Part shown: piece by piece, positions 34,766 through 43,241 of the stretch
How the letters are laid out: each line of letters starts with the position of its first letter
Position numbering within the stretch: position 1 is the first letter of the stretch
Position numbers and translations under genes: made by a program
Notes under the pieces: generated by a model
What the model was told of the DNA's origin: nothing
Seen by the model: the letters and a program-made list of their open reading frames with translations, nothing else
Database searches by the model: none
From: Flavobacterium sp. NG2
GTDB lineage: Bacteria > Bacteroidota > Bacteroidia > Flavobacteriales > Flavobacteriaceae
DNA: 64,000 bases
Reading direction: 5' to 3'
Assembly: GCF_034119845.1 (NCBI RefSeq)
Contig: NZ_CP139420.1
Location: 4,090,275-4,154,274 of the forward strand

Positions 34766-35836
34766 ATGAGTACAACTCAAACTGACAAAATTGAAATAAA
34801 CAAAGTAGCTACTTCAAAAATAAACGAAGTAGATTTTGAAAATTTAAGCTTTGGTTCTGTTTTTACAGATCATTTATTAGAGTGTGATTTTAAAAATGGT
34901 GAGTGGCAAAAACCCGTCATTAAACCATACGCTCCCTTTTTGTTAGACCCTTCAGCTCGTGTATTTCATTATGGTCAAGCTATCTTTGAAGGAATGAAAG
35001 CCTACAAAGATGAGGACGATTCTATTTGGCTTTTTAGACCAGATGAAAACTTCCGTCGTTTTAACTCTTCAGCTGTTAGAATGGCTATGCCAGAAGTTCC
35101 CGAAGAAGTATTCATGGAAGGATTGAACCATTTACTAAAGTTAGATCACGAATGGATCAAAAAAGGATTAGGAAACACCCTTTATATTAGACCGTTCTTA
35201 ATTGCTACGGGACAAGGTGTTGTAGCTAATCCATCTGATGATTATAAATTCATGATCATATTATCACCTGCTAAAGCATATTATTCTGGAGAAGTAAAAG
35301 TACTGATTGCAGAGCACTATAGTAGAGCGGCTAATGGTGGTATTGGAGCAGCAAAAACTGCTGGAAATTATGCAGGTCAATTTTACCCAACTAATTTAGC
35401 CAACAAAGAAGGATTCCAACAAATCATCTGGACTGACGATGCTACGCATACAAAACTAGAAGAAGCAGGTACGATGAATGTATTTTTTAGAATCAACGAT
35501 ACTTTATTCACTGCTCCTGTAAGCGAGAGAATTCTAGACGGTGTGACTCGAAAAAGCCTTATCGACATGGCTAAGAAAGAAGGAATTAATGTAGAAGTTC
35601 GACCAGTCCTTGTTTCAGAAATCATCGAAGCTGTTAAAAACGGAACTTTGAAAGAAATATTTGGAGCAGGAACGGCTGCAGTAGTAAGTCCTATCTCTGG
35701 GTTTTCATACAGAAACGAATATTTTGAATTACCAAAAATTGAAAATTCAATTGCTTCTCAATTGAAAGATAAATTAACAAATCTTCAACATAAATTGACA
35801 GAAGATCCTTTTGGCTGGACCGTTAAAGTATCTTAA
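34766..35836 (+). CDS. ilvE: Branched-chain amino acid aminotransferase
   Basis: This 356-residue class IV PLP enzyme interconverts valine, leucine and isoleucine with their 2-oxo acids. The PLP lysine is Lys197 in GAAKTAGNYAG. Other family marks are DPSARVFHYGQAIFEGMKAY, then RPDENFRRFN, YIRPFLIATG, LEEAGTMNVFF, LDGVTRKSLI and the closing GTAAVVSPI. It is the longer (about 350 aa) BCAT2-like form rather than the 300-aa E. coli type. It ends with a terminator at 35851 and is monocistronic. Confidence 0.94.
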   Translation: MSTTQTDKIEINKVATSKINEVDFENLSFGSVFTDHLLECDFKNGEWQKPVIKPYAPFLLDPSARVFHYGQAIFEGMKAYKDEDDSIWLFRPDENFRRFNSSAVRMAMPEVPEEVFMEGLNHLLKLDHEWIKKGLGNTLYIRPFLIATGQGVVANPSDDYKFMIILSPAKAYYSGEVKVLIAEHYSRAANGGIGAAKTAGNYAGQFYPTNLANKEGFQQIIWTDDATHTKLEEAGTMNVFFRINDTLFTAPVSERILDGVTRKSLIDMAKKEGINVEVRPVLVSEIIEAVKNGTLKEIFGAGTAAVVSPISGFSYRNEYFELPKIENSIASQLKDKLTNLQHKLTEDPFGWTVKVS

Positions 35837-35850
35837 CAAATACAAACACA

Positions 35851-35890
35851 AAAAAGAGCGATTCTCAAATTAATTGAAATCGCTCTTTTT
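35851..35890 (+). terminator. Terminator of ilvE
   Basis: AAAAAGAGCGATT (35851-35863) pairs with AATCGCTCTTTTT (35878-35890), followed by more T. A second weaker hairpin (ACCGTCT/AGACGGT) follows at about 35906-35929. Confidence 0.85.
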
Positions 35891-36010
35891 TTTTTACAAT
35901 TAATAAACCGTCTAAATAAATTCAGACGGTCTATTTTCAAACAAACTAACTCCTCTCCAAAGGAGAGACTCACAACATTTAATTATCAATTAATAATTAA
36001 AACATTATCA

Positions 36011-36865
36011 TTAATTAAACATAACTTTTTTAGTTACATCTCCTGCTTTAATAATATATATACTATTATCTGAAAAGTTATAATTTAATGTTCCATCAGC
36101 TTTAACTAACCCTGAAGCTAGAATTTTACCTTGTATATCTAAGACTTGAACATTCCCATCAACACCATTTAGAGTAACTCCAGATTTTGATACTATAATA
36201 GCATTTTCTAATAATTCATTTTCATTTATTCCTAAGGTTGTGTTCTTAATGATACTCCAGCTTTTAATTTGTAATTTATTAAAAAAAGTACCCGTAGTAC
36301 TTTTAGCTGCACCTATTCCAAAAGTCATCGTTGCAGCAGTAGCAGTATATGTTCCACTTAATGTTTGTTCACCTCCCAATGCAGCACTTGAACTTGATAA
36401 TTTCTTATTTGTATTCACATAGGCTCTCGTTTTATACGCAGCTGGTATGTCACCACTAGTACCCTCCCATATTGCTGCCGCATACTCACCAAATGTATTT
36501 GTTTGAATACACTCAATTACAGCTGAAATATCATACGCTTTCCCCACTTCCAATCCTGTTGCGGTATAGGTAAACCACATAGCCGTATCTGTAGGAGCAT
36601 TTTCATTATTGGGAGAGCCTAAAATTAGTCTATAACCTGATTGAGCATAAGACAAAGGTGTAGCCGCAACAAAACCAGGATTATAAAAACCATAACTAGA
36701 TTCCAGATTATTTTGCAATAAAACAATATTACCACTCCACGCCGTTTTACCATTCGCAGTACTAGCCGCATAGGTAGAGGTATTATACACTTGACTCAGC
36801 ACCTGTGCATTAGTCGATCCAATCACAAAAAAGAACATCGCGAAAAATAAAGTAAATTTTTTCAT
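36011..36865 (-). CDS. Secreted protein with T9SS type A sorting domain
   Basis: This 284-residue secreted protein has a Sec signal, residues 1-20 (MKKFTLFFAMFFFVIGSTNA). The middle (about 25-205) is a beta-sandwich-like region rich in Thr, Ala and Tyr (AAIWEGTSGDIPAAYK, TMTFGIGAAKSTTGTFF). After a junction near LGINENELLENAIIVSKSGV, the last 70 residues form the Por-type C-terminal sorting domain (VQVLDIQGKILASGLVKADG, then YIIKAGDVTKKVMFN), recognised by the type IX system for outer-membrane export and surface attachment or release. No catalytic motif is present. It is an adhesin- or carbohydrate-binding-like cargo of unknown ligand. Confidence 0.82.
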   Translation of the reverse strand: MKKFTLFFAMFFFVIGSTNAQVLSQVYNTSTYAASTANGKTAWSGNIVLLQNNLESSYGFYNPGFVAATPLSYAQSGYRLILGSPNNENAPTDTAMWFTYTATGLEVGKAYDISAVIECIQTNTFGEYAAAIWEGTSGDIPAAYKTRAYVNTNKKLSSSSAALGGEQTLSGTYTATAATMTFGIGAAKSTTGTFFNKLQIKSWSIIKNTTLGINENELLENAIIVSKSGVTLNGVDGNVQVLDIQGKILASGLVKADGTLNYNFSDNSIYIIKAGDVTKKVMFN

Positions 36866-37215
36866 AATAAATAGATTTAGTTAATATTTGGTTATCTGCT
36901 TTAAAAAGAGTCACAATACTAAAGAGCATTGAATCTCTAATTATGCTTCAAACAAACTTAAACCAAACAACTCTTAAATATTTATTACATCACTAGACAA
37001 AAACTAAACCTAACAATCCATTCTCAAAACAATTTATCTGAAAATGTAAATAATTCACTATAAAACTAGATAAGAACTAGACCTATATTTCTATAACCAC
37101 CGTTATTAATGGCTTTAGCAAAACACAAAGGCTTACATAAAAAAAGCACTAGGCAAACAGAGAAAGTTGACTAATTCTTTAAAAAAAACTTTGATTGACA
37201 AGGAATTACCTATAA
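36866..37215. other. Gene-free AT-rich gap
   Basis: It holds the upstream region of the T9SS cargo gene. I see no open frame, no member of the repeat families and no clear promoter consensus; a terminator for the next minus-strand gene begins at 37216. Confidence 0.5.
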
Positions 37216-37248
37216 AAAAAGGCTAAAGTTATTTACTCTAGCCTTTTT
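37216..37248 (-). terminator. Terminator of the NTP pyrophosphohydrolase gene
   Basis: AAAAAGGCTA (37216-37225) pairs with TAGCCTTTTT (37239-37248). Read on the minus strand it is followed by a T-run. Confidence 0.75.
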
Positions 37249-37265
37249 ATTGCACCTTAAAATCT

Positions 37266-37655
37266 TTACTTTTCGCTAAAAATCTTCGAAAAATCGGGTT
37301 TAAAATAGTTTGGCCCCTTCATCACTTTTCCGTCTTCTCTATAAATAGGATTTCCATCTTCTCCGAGTTTACTCATATTAGAACGTTGAATTTCATCAAA
37401 AACAGCTTCAATCTTATCTTGCAAACCGTGTTCAATTATTGTTCCACAAAGAATATACATCATATCCCCCAAAGCATCGGCAATTTCAACTAAATCATTG
37501 TTCTTGACCGCCTCTAGATATTCTTCATTTTCTTCCTTCATTAAGTTATAACGGAGGATTTTTTTCTCTTCTTCTAAGTTCGCAATTGGGGTTTCACTAT
37601 GTCCTATTCTAAAGGCCGTATGAAATTCTTTAACAGAGTCTATTTGTTTACGCAT
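37266..37655 (-). CDS. All-alpha NTP pyrophosphohydrolase (MazG/PRA-PH-like)
   Basis: This 129-residue enzyme of the MazG-like superfamily hydrolyses a nucleoside triphosphate to NMP and PPi. The Mg-binding acidic residues are in LMKEENEEYLEAVKNNDL (EExxE-type) and EIADALGDMMYILCG (ExxD-type), separated by one helix turn, as in the family. HTAFRIGHSETPIANLEEEK is the N-terminal substrate loop. The C-terminal YREDGKVMKGPNYFKPDF is typical of the phosphoribosyl-ATP pyrophosphohydrolase-like subgroup in Bacteroidota. It probably acts as a house-cleaning enzyme on non-standard nucleotides. Monocistronic. Confidence 0.82.
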   Translation of the reverse strand: MRKQIDSVKEFHTAFRIGHSETPIANLEEEKKILRYNLMKEENEEYLEAVKNNDLVEIADALGDMMYILCGTIIEHGLQDKIEAVFDEIQRSNMSKLGEDGNPIYREDGKVMKGPNYFKPDFSKIFSEK

Positions 37656-37714
37656 ATCATTATTTATTTATCTAATTGAAAAGGCAAATTAGCAACTATT
37701 CATATACAATTGTG

Positions 37715-37722
37715 TATTTTTG
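37715..37722 (+). promoter_or_regulatory. -7 promoter element
   Basis: TATTTTTG, 16 bases before ATG 37739. It supports that start and makes the in-frame extension to 37676 unlikely. Confidence 0.55.
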
Positions 37723-37738
37723 CAAAAAAAATATAACT

Positions 37739-37927
37739 ATGTTTAGTTCTGGACAATTGAAATTTGCAATTTGTTTTTTTATTGCCTTTGTAATCGCTGC
37801 TATCTATTCGTATCGAAAAGATTTGGCTTTACATAAAATACATTATAAAGGAAATTACAAAATACTTGTAGGCTTTCTACTGTTTATAGGATTATTATTT
37901 GTGATCAAAATATTTTTCAAAAGATAA
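37739..37927 (+). CDS. Small two-helix membrane protein
   Basis: This 62-residue protein has two transmembrane helices: FAICFFIAFVIAAIYSY (about 9-26) and ILVGFLLFIGLLFVIKIFF (about 43-60), separated by a basic loop RKDLALHKIHYKG. No domain name is known to me; the pattern (FSSGQ.., YRKDL.LHK..YKG) looks conserved in Flavobacteriia. It is transcribed divergently from the pyrophosphohydrolase gene. Function unknown; possibly a subunit or stability factor of a membrane complex. Confidence 0.65.
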   Translation: MFSSGQLKFAICFFIAFVIAAIYSYRKDLALHKIHYKGNYKILVGFLLFIGLLFVIKIFFKR

Positions 37928-37941
37928 TCAACTTAAATTAA

Positions 37942-38000
37942 TTGGACACGAATTCCTTTAATCACCACAAATTATTGAATTCGAAATAAATCACACCAAT
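37942..38000. repeat. Half copy of intergenic repeat R2
   Basis: GGACACGAATTCCTTTAATC and ACCACAAATTATTGAATTC match the left arm of the R2 copies; the right arm is missing. Confidence 0.45.
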
Positions 38001-38072
38001 TCTTTCTACAAAAGACAGATAGCTTTTCGGAATTAAAATGGAATACTTTATTGCGTAAATCTTACTATCACT

Positions 38073-40088
38073 TTAATTCTCTAAAGGCAAAAAGCTGAAT
38101 TTTTTAGAATAAAACAACATCTGTTCTGCAAAGGTTTTAGGCTGTTTTACTTCAATACCTATAATTTCACCCTTGGCGTTTACTTTTGGTACCAAAACAG
38201 GATTCACAAAACCACTATATGGAGCCGAAGTAAATTGTTTGTTCCGCTCTAACACCTCGGCATGCAATTTCTGGTCGACTTTTACTCCGTATTTTTCAAC
38301 TAACAACTTTCCTGCTTCATAATCTCCTTCAGATTTTATGCGTTGTACTTCTCTTAATAATTGACCAAACAAATCGTGTAGTTTATCATAATCATTGATA
38401 TTGATATAGGTTTTCCCATCGCGATTCAATTTAGATATTACATTGTCTTTCACGCCTTTTTCATATACCCAAGCACTAACCCATTGACGATTTCTCATGT
38501 GAGCTTCTTCAATATCAGCACCTAATTGAATTCGAATTAGTTGCGTCATCAAACCATTCCGAATGTAACTATCATAAGATTCCATCCCCACTTTCTTCCA
38601 ATCATCAACCAAACCTAATTCTTGAATTTTAGAATCATATAAATAATACAAGGCTACTAAATCAGCTCTTCCTTCCTCCAAAGTGGAAGCATAACTCTTT
38701 AAGGTTTCTTTTGGCGTACCTACACCTGGATTAATTTGTCCTGAAGCATGGCCTACCACTTCATGCAAGGCTGTATGCAACTTATCCCCTATTTCTCCAT
38801 ACTTTTTTGCTAATTCCACCTCTTCTACATCATTTGCAAATTCCTCTAATCGTCCTTTACCCGCCGATTTTGAATAAGACTCTACAATATTCCCTAACGA
38901 AACCGACTTAGAACCATGAGCTGCTCTAATCCAATCGGCATTAGGAAGGTTAACACCAATGGGCGTACTCGGTGAAGCATCTCCAGCTTCACCAGCCACA
39001 ATAATCGTTTTATAAGAAACCCCAACAACATTTTTCTTTTTATGCGCGATCATCAAAGGTGAGTTATCTTCAAACCATTGTGCATTATTCGAAACCAATT
39101 CCATTTTCTTAGACATATCAAAATCCTTAATTTGAACAATACACTCATAAGAACCTCGATATCCAAGCGGATCATTATAAACCTCGACAAAACCATTGAT
39201 ATAATCAATATTCCCTTCGGTCGCTTGAAGCCATGCAATATTATAATCATCCCAAGTCTTTAAACTTCCTGTTTTGTAATATTCAATTAACAACCCTAGA
39301 GCATCTGCCTGTGGTTTATTTTCGGCTACCGTTTTTGCTTTTTCTAACCAATATATAATTTGATCAATCGCTGCTCCATACATACCACCACTTTTCCAAA
39401 CTTTCTCTTCTAATTGCCCTTTTTTATTTCGAATTAATTTTGAATTCAAACCAAAAGAATACGGTTTTTCCGGTTCTGGACTTACTTTTTTAGCATAAAA
39501 AGCTTCAACTTCTTTATGCGAAATTCCTTTTTCGTAAAAATTAACGGCAGAACCTTCAACCAAACCTTTGGACTCATCTAAATTTACTTTTTTTCCATCC
39601 TTATCATTAAAAAGAATGGCAACAATATAAGGCTCAAGAACAGTTTTTGTTGATTGTAATAAAGCATTAAAATATTGTTGTGAAAACTCTGGCTTGATTT
39701 TATCTTTAGAATAATGGTGGTGAATTCCATTTGAAAACCAAACGCGTTTTAAGTAGACCTCAAAGCTTGCCCAATCAGGAGACGTTTTATCTCCTTTATA
39801 ATTCAAATAAACATTCTCTAAGGCTTTCCTAATTTTTAAATTGTATTTGTAGTTTTGGTCCCAGATAATATCTCTACCCGAAGTTCCTGCCTGACAAAGA
39901 TAATAGACTAATTTCTGCTCTTTCAATGTTAGTTTATCCCATCCAGGGATTTGATAACGCAATACTTTAATATCTGAAAACTGCTCTACTTGGTAATCGA
40001 ATGAATCAACATCCTTTGGATTTTGTGCATGACAAACTACCGAAAAAAGCATCATTAAGAACAGCCCAACACTATATTTTAATTTCAT
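38073..40088 (-). CDS. Secreted dipeptidyl-peptidase III-like metallopeptidase (family M49)
   Basis: This 671-residue zinc peptidase removes dipeptides from the N-termini of peptides. It has a signal peptide of 21 residues ending VVCHAQ, so it is periplasmic, unlike the eukaryotic enzyme. The diagnostic M49 zinc motif HEVVGH (HExxxH, 442-447) and the second ligand motif EEGRAD (471-476) are both intact. The upper lobe (25-330) and IHHHYSKDKIKPEF also fit. Some databases label such proteins dihydrofolate reductase, which the motifs contradict. It is monocistronic with no recognisable promoter consensus. Confidence 0.88.
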   Translation of the reverse strand: MKLKYSVGLFLMMLFSVVCHAQNPKDVDSFDYQVEQFSDIKVLRYQIPGWDKLTLKEQKLVYYLCQAGTSGRDIIWDQNYKYNLKIRKALENVYLNYKGDKTSPDWASFEVYLKRVWFSNGIHHHYSKDKIKPEFSQQYFNALLQSTKTVLEPYIVAILFNDKDGKKVNLDESKGLVEGSAVNFYEKGISHKEVEAFYAKKVSPEPEKPYSFGLNSKLIRNKKGQLEEKVWKSGGMYGAAIDQIIYWLEKAKTVAENKPQADALGLLIEYYKTGSLKTWDDYNIAWLQATEGNIDYINGFVEVYNDPLGYRGSYECIVQIKDFDMSKKMELVSNNAQWFEDNSPLMIAHKKKNVVGVSYKTIIVAGEAGDASPSTPIGVNLPNADWIRAAHGSKSVSLGNIVESYSKSAGKGRLEEFANDVEEVELAKKYGEIGDKLHTALHEVVGHASGQINPGVGTPKETLKSYASTLEEGRADLVALYYLYDSKIQELGLVDDWKKVGMESYDSYIRNGLMTQLIRIQLGADIEEAHMRNRQWVSAWVYEKGVKDNVISKLNRDGKTYININDYDKLHDLFGQLLREVQRIKSEGDYEAGKLLVEKYGVKVDQKLHAEVLERNKQFTSAPYSGFVNPVLVPKVNAKGEIIGIEVKQPKTFAEQMLFYSKKFSFLPLEN

Positions 40089-40374
40089 TATTGTCTTTTA
40101 TTAAATTACATCATCAATAGCTAACAAATATAATCATTACAAGAGATTATAAAAACTAAGTAGAGGTCGCGTTTAAAAACTACTCCTTTGTATTTATATT
40201 TACAAAGATTCCGTTACAAAGCAATTTGTTTTGATAAAAAGCGTTACTACAACGCTATATGACAGCCTATTTTACAGCTAACAAATTAGAACACCAACAA
40301 CCTAAATACTTCTATATTTTTCGTATTGTACCTAAAAAATATATAACTTTACAACAGTAAACAAACCGAATCTT

Positions 40375-41580
40375 ATGAGAATTATAAAATATCTATTTCT
40401 TTTATTCCTACTCAGCCTTGTAGCTTTATCTATTTTTATCGCTACTCAAAAAGGAGAATTTAACATTGAAAGAAGCAAAATCATTAATAGCTCAAAATCA
40501 TCTGTTTACAACTATATCAATGATTATAAAAACTGGGAAGATTTTGGCTCATGGATGACAGATGACCCTGAAATGAAGTTAATATATGCCGAGAAAACTA
40601 TTGGCCCTGGTGCCTCTTATAGTTGGGAAGGCAAGGATGGAAATGGAGAAATGAAAACTCTTTTTGTAAAAGAAAATGATAGTATTTCTCAAAAAATGAC
40701 ATTCAACGATAGCCCTTCCACTGTTAATTGGAGTTTCAAAGATACTATTGGAGGAACAAAAGTAACTTGGAGAACCAAAGGAAAAATGAGTTTCTTCTTT
40801 AAAATATACGCCGCTTTAAAAGGAGGACCTGACAAGATAATAGGACAGATGTACGAAAAAAGTCTTGACAATCTAGACAAAGCACTTGATCACGAAATCA
40901 ATACCTATAGTATAAAAGAAAATGGTTTAGTAAAAAGACCTAACATATTTTATTTAGCACAAACATTTACTTGTGAAATTGACAAAGTCATCAAAAACAC
41001 TAAAATTGTAATACCAAAAATCACCAACTTTTGCCAAGAAAACAACATTAGCATCAACGGAAAACCTTTTGTAATTTATCATTCCTATGATTTGGATAAA
41101 AAAATCACCAAGGTATCGATTTGTCTTCCTATAAAATCAGAAATTTTCATTAGTCCAGGAAGTGACATTAACTCCGGGAAACTTGAAACAACTGAAGCTG
41201 TAAAAACTACTTTGTATGGTGATTATTCCCATATTCAAAAAGCATTAGATAAAGGTTTTGCTTATTTGAATAAAAACCAACATAAAACAGATCCAGCTAT
41301 CTCACATATTGAAAGCTTTGTTATTGGCAGAAATGAAATTAAAAACGCTTCCAAATGGGAAACTCAAATTTTCATTCCTTTAGCACCAAAAATAGCACCT
41401 GCTCCAAAAATAGTAATTCCTCCAACTGAAACTTACGAAGAAAGAGAAGAAGAGTCTACAGTAGAACCATTAACTCCAGTTACATCTCAACCTTTAAAAA
41501 TAACAAAACCTATCATTAAAAAAATAGAGCCTAAGAAGATTCAGGGAGTTGAGAAAAAAGAAGAGCATTCAGAATTTTAA
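40375..41580 (+). CDS. SRPBCC-domain protein with GyrI-like effector domain, membrane-anchored
   Basis: The 401 residues begin with a hydrophobic anchor at 1-24 (IIKYLFLLFLLSLVALSIFI). A polyketide-cyclase/SRPBCC lipid- or ligand-binding domain follows (about 28-170, RSKIINSSKSSVYNYINDYK, then WEDFGSWMTDDPEMKLIY and KGKMSFFFK). Residues about 190-340 resemble the GyrI/AraC-effector-binding fold (GKPFVIYHSYDLDKKITKVS). The last 60 residues are Pro/Glu/Lys-rich (PPTETYEEREEESTVE..) and probably disordered. This two-module arrangement is common in Flavobacteriia; the ligand is unknown. It ends 62 bases before an ECF sigma gene in the same direction. Confidence 0.78.
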   Translation: MRIIKYLFLLFLLSLVALSIFIATQKGEFNIERSKIINSSKSSVYNYINDYKNWEDFGSWMTDDPEMKLIYAEKTIGPGASYSWEGKDGNGEMKTLFVKENDSISQKMTFNDSPSTVNWSFKDTIGGTKVTWRTKGKMSFFFKIYAALKGGPDKIIGQMYEKSLDNLDKALDHEINTYSIKENGLVKRPNIFYLAQTFTCEIDKVIKNTKIVIPKITNFCQENNISINGKPFVIYHSYDLDKKITKVSICLPIKSEIFISPGSDINSGKLETTEAVKTTLYGDYSHIQKALDKGFAYLNKNQHKTDPAISHIESFVIGRNEIKNASKWETQIFIPLAPKIAPAPKIVIPPTETYEEREEESTVEPLTPVTSQPLKITKPIIKKIEPKKIQGVEKKEEHSEF

Positions 41581-41642
41581 TTAACAACCCGAAGAAAAAC
41601 TAAACTATTTAATTTTTAATCACACCAGAATCTATTCCTATT

Positions 41643-42185
41643 TTGCTCGAAGAAAAAGAATTTATAGAACGATTATTGAACCCTAAAACGCAAAATGAAT
41701 CGTTTCAAAAACTCTTGTTAGATTATCAAAAACCTTTGTACAATCACATACGCAATATTGTATTAAACCACGATGATGCTGATGATGTTTTACAAAACAC
41801 ATTTATTAAGGTTTTTCAACACTTAAAAAACTTTAAAGGCGAAAGCAAACTATTTTCATGGATGTATCGAATTGCTACCAATGAAGCGCTTACTTTTTTG
41901 AATCAAAAAGCAAAAAAAAGCGGTATTTCTTCTGAAGCTTTACAAAACAAAACCATTGACAATCTTAAATCCGATAGTTATTTTGACGGGGATGAGCTTC
42001 AAATTAAATTACAAAAAGCAATAACCACTCTTCCTGAGAAACAACAATTGGTTTTCAAAATGAAATATTTCGAAGAGTTAAAATACGAAGATATATCCGA
42101 AATACTAGGAACATCGGTAGGTGCATTAAAAGCATCTTACCATCATGCCGTAAAAAAAATAGAAGCATTCATTACCAATAATTAA
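41643..42185 (+). CDS. ECF-type RNA polymerase sigma factor (TTG start)
   Basis: This 180-residue sigma-70 group IV factor has region 2 at about 20-90 (QKPLYNHIRNIVLNHDDADD, then VLQNTFIKVFQHL and SWMYRIATNEALTFL) and region 4 at about 115-175 (LPEKQQLVFKMKYFEELKYE, then DISEILGTSVGALKASYHHA). No ATG precedes the conserved start, so TTG 41643 (LEEKEFIERLL) is proposed. It is first in a three-gene operon with a one-helix membrane protein and a Spy-like periplasmic protein, a layout that suggests envelope or metal stress sensing. Confidence 0.87.
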   Translation: MLEEKEFIERLLNPKTQNESFQKLLLDYQKPLYNHIRNIVLNHDDADDVLQNTFIKVFQHLKNFKGESKLFSWMYRIATNEALTFLNQKAKKSGISSEALQNKTIDNLKSDSYFDGDELQIKLQKAITTLPEKQQLVFKMKYFEELKYEDISEILGTSVGALKASYHHAVKKIEAFITNN

Positions 42186-42218
42186 ACCTTTAGCTACTAA
42201 TCTAGTCTAATCTATACC

Positions 42219-42611
42219 ATGAAAGAATTTAAATTAGATACAGCCCCTAAAATAAGTACTGGATTTAAAACTCCGGAGCACTATTTTGATACCTTATCCG
42301 AAAAAGTGATAGTACAATTACCTGAAAAGGAGTCCAAAGTAATCTCTATTTTCCGAAATAAAAAGCACATTATCTTAATGGTTGCCGCTATATTCGTATT
42401 GGCACTACTTGTCCCTGTGCTTTTTTCAAATCTAACAAAGTCAAATGAACTAGATGATAGTACTATAGAAAATTACTTAAGCTATCAGTCAAATGTGACT
42501 CAATACGACATTATCAATCTTTTAGACACTGAGGATATTGATCATCTAAAATCAACAGTGAATGTTGATTTGAATGAAATGGAAATGGATTTAATATTAG
42601 ACGAAAATTAA
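42219..42611 (+). CDS. Single-span membrane protein, probable anti-sigma partner
   Basis: The 130 residues have a cytoplasmic N-terminus of about 48 residues (GFKTPEHYFDTLSEKVIVQL), one transmembrane helix (about 50-70, HIILMVAAIFVLALLVPVLF) and an acidic outer part of about 60 residues ending LNEMEMDLILDEN. It has no zinc anti-sigma motif, but its size and its place directly after a sigma gene are those of a membrane anti-sigma factor. The TPEHYFDTL.. start is recurrent in Bacteroidota proteins in this position. Its role is inferred from context. Confidence 0.65.
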   Translation: MKEFKLDTAPKISTGFKTPEHYFDTLSEKVIVQLPEKESKVISIFRNKKHIILMVAAIFVLALLVPVLFSNLTKSNELDDSTIENYLSYQSNVTQYDIINLLDTEDIDHLKSTVNVDLNEMEMDLILDEN

Positions 42612-42621
42612 AAACAGAAAA

Positions 42622-43074
42622 ATGATTTTAAAAAAAATATTCCTACTCTTTTTAACAATTTCATTTTGTTCTTATGCACAGGATGGTTTAAAAGAAAAAA
42701 AAGACCAAATCAAAGCCTTAAAGGTGAAATTCTTTACTTCAGAACTTGAATTATCAGCATCTGAATCAGAAAAATTTTGGCCTATCTACAATGCTTATGA
42801 CGACAAACAATTCGAAATAAGACATCAAAAAGTGAAGACTTACAGATACCAAATGCGTGATAACATTTTAAGCAAAATGAGCGAAAGAGAAGCTAGTGCA
42901 TTACTATCACAAATAGAAAGTACTGACGAAGAACTTTACCAACTCAAAAAAAGTTTAATTATAGATTTAAAAAGCATTCTACCAAAAGTAAAAATCATTA
43001 AACTCAAAAAGGCAGAAGAAGATTTCAACAGAAAACTACTGCAACAATACAAAGACAAACAAGACAGAAAATAG
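42622..43074 (+). CDS. Spy/CpxP-like periplasmic sensor protein
   Basis: This 150-residue exported helical protein has a signal peptide of about 19 residues (ILKKIFLLFLTISFCSYAQ). The mature helices carry TSELELSASESEKFWPIYNA, then YDDKQFEIRHQKVKTYRYQM and LLSQIESTDEELYQLKKSLI, the pattern of Bacteroidota Spy/CpxP-type (heavy-metal or envelope-stress sensor) proteins with the FWPIYN-like stretch in place of LTPEQ. It starts 10 bases after the membrane protein. With the sigma factor it forms a stress module. Confidence 0.75.
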   Translation: MILKKIFLLFLTISFCSYAQDGLKEKKDQIKALKVKFFTSELELSASESEKFWPIYNAYDDKQFEIRHQKVKTYRYQMRDNILSKMSEREASALLSQIESTDEELYQLKKSLIIDLKSILPKVKIIKLKKAEEDFNRKLLQQYKDKQDRK

Positions 43075-43092
43075 TTAGCACATAAAAAGTTA

Positions 43093-43218
43093 GACACGAA
43101 TATCACTAATTACCACAAATTAAAAAACTTAAAAGAATTACACTAATTACATCTTCCTAAAGAAGGTTAGTGAAATTTAAATAGAATTATTTTCGTGTAA
43201 ATTGGTGTAATTCGTGTC
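43093..43218. repeat. Intergenic palindromic repeat, family R2, copy 2
   Basis: It opens GACACGAATATCACTAATTA and closes TTGGTGTAATTCGTGTC, an imperfect inverted pair. The central palindrome of copy 1 is degraded here (TCTTCCTAAAGAAGG). It lies between the converging Spy-like and mtaB genes. Confidence 0.7.
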
Positions 43219-43241
43219 TTTTTTTTAGAACGAACACTATT

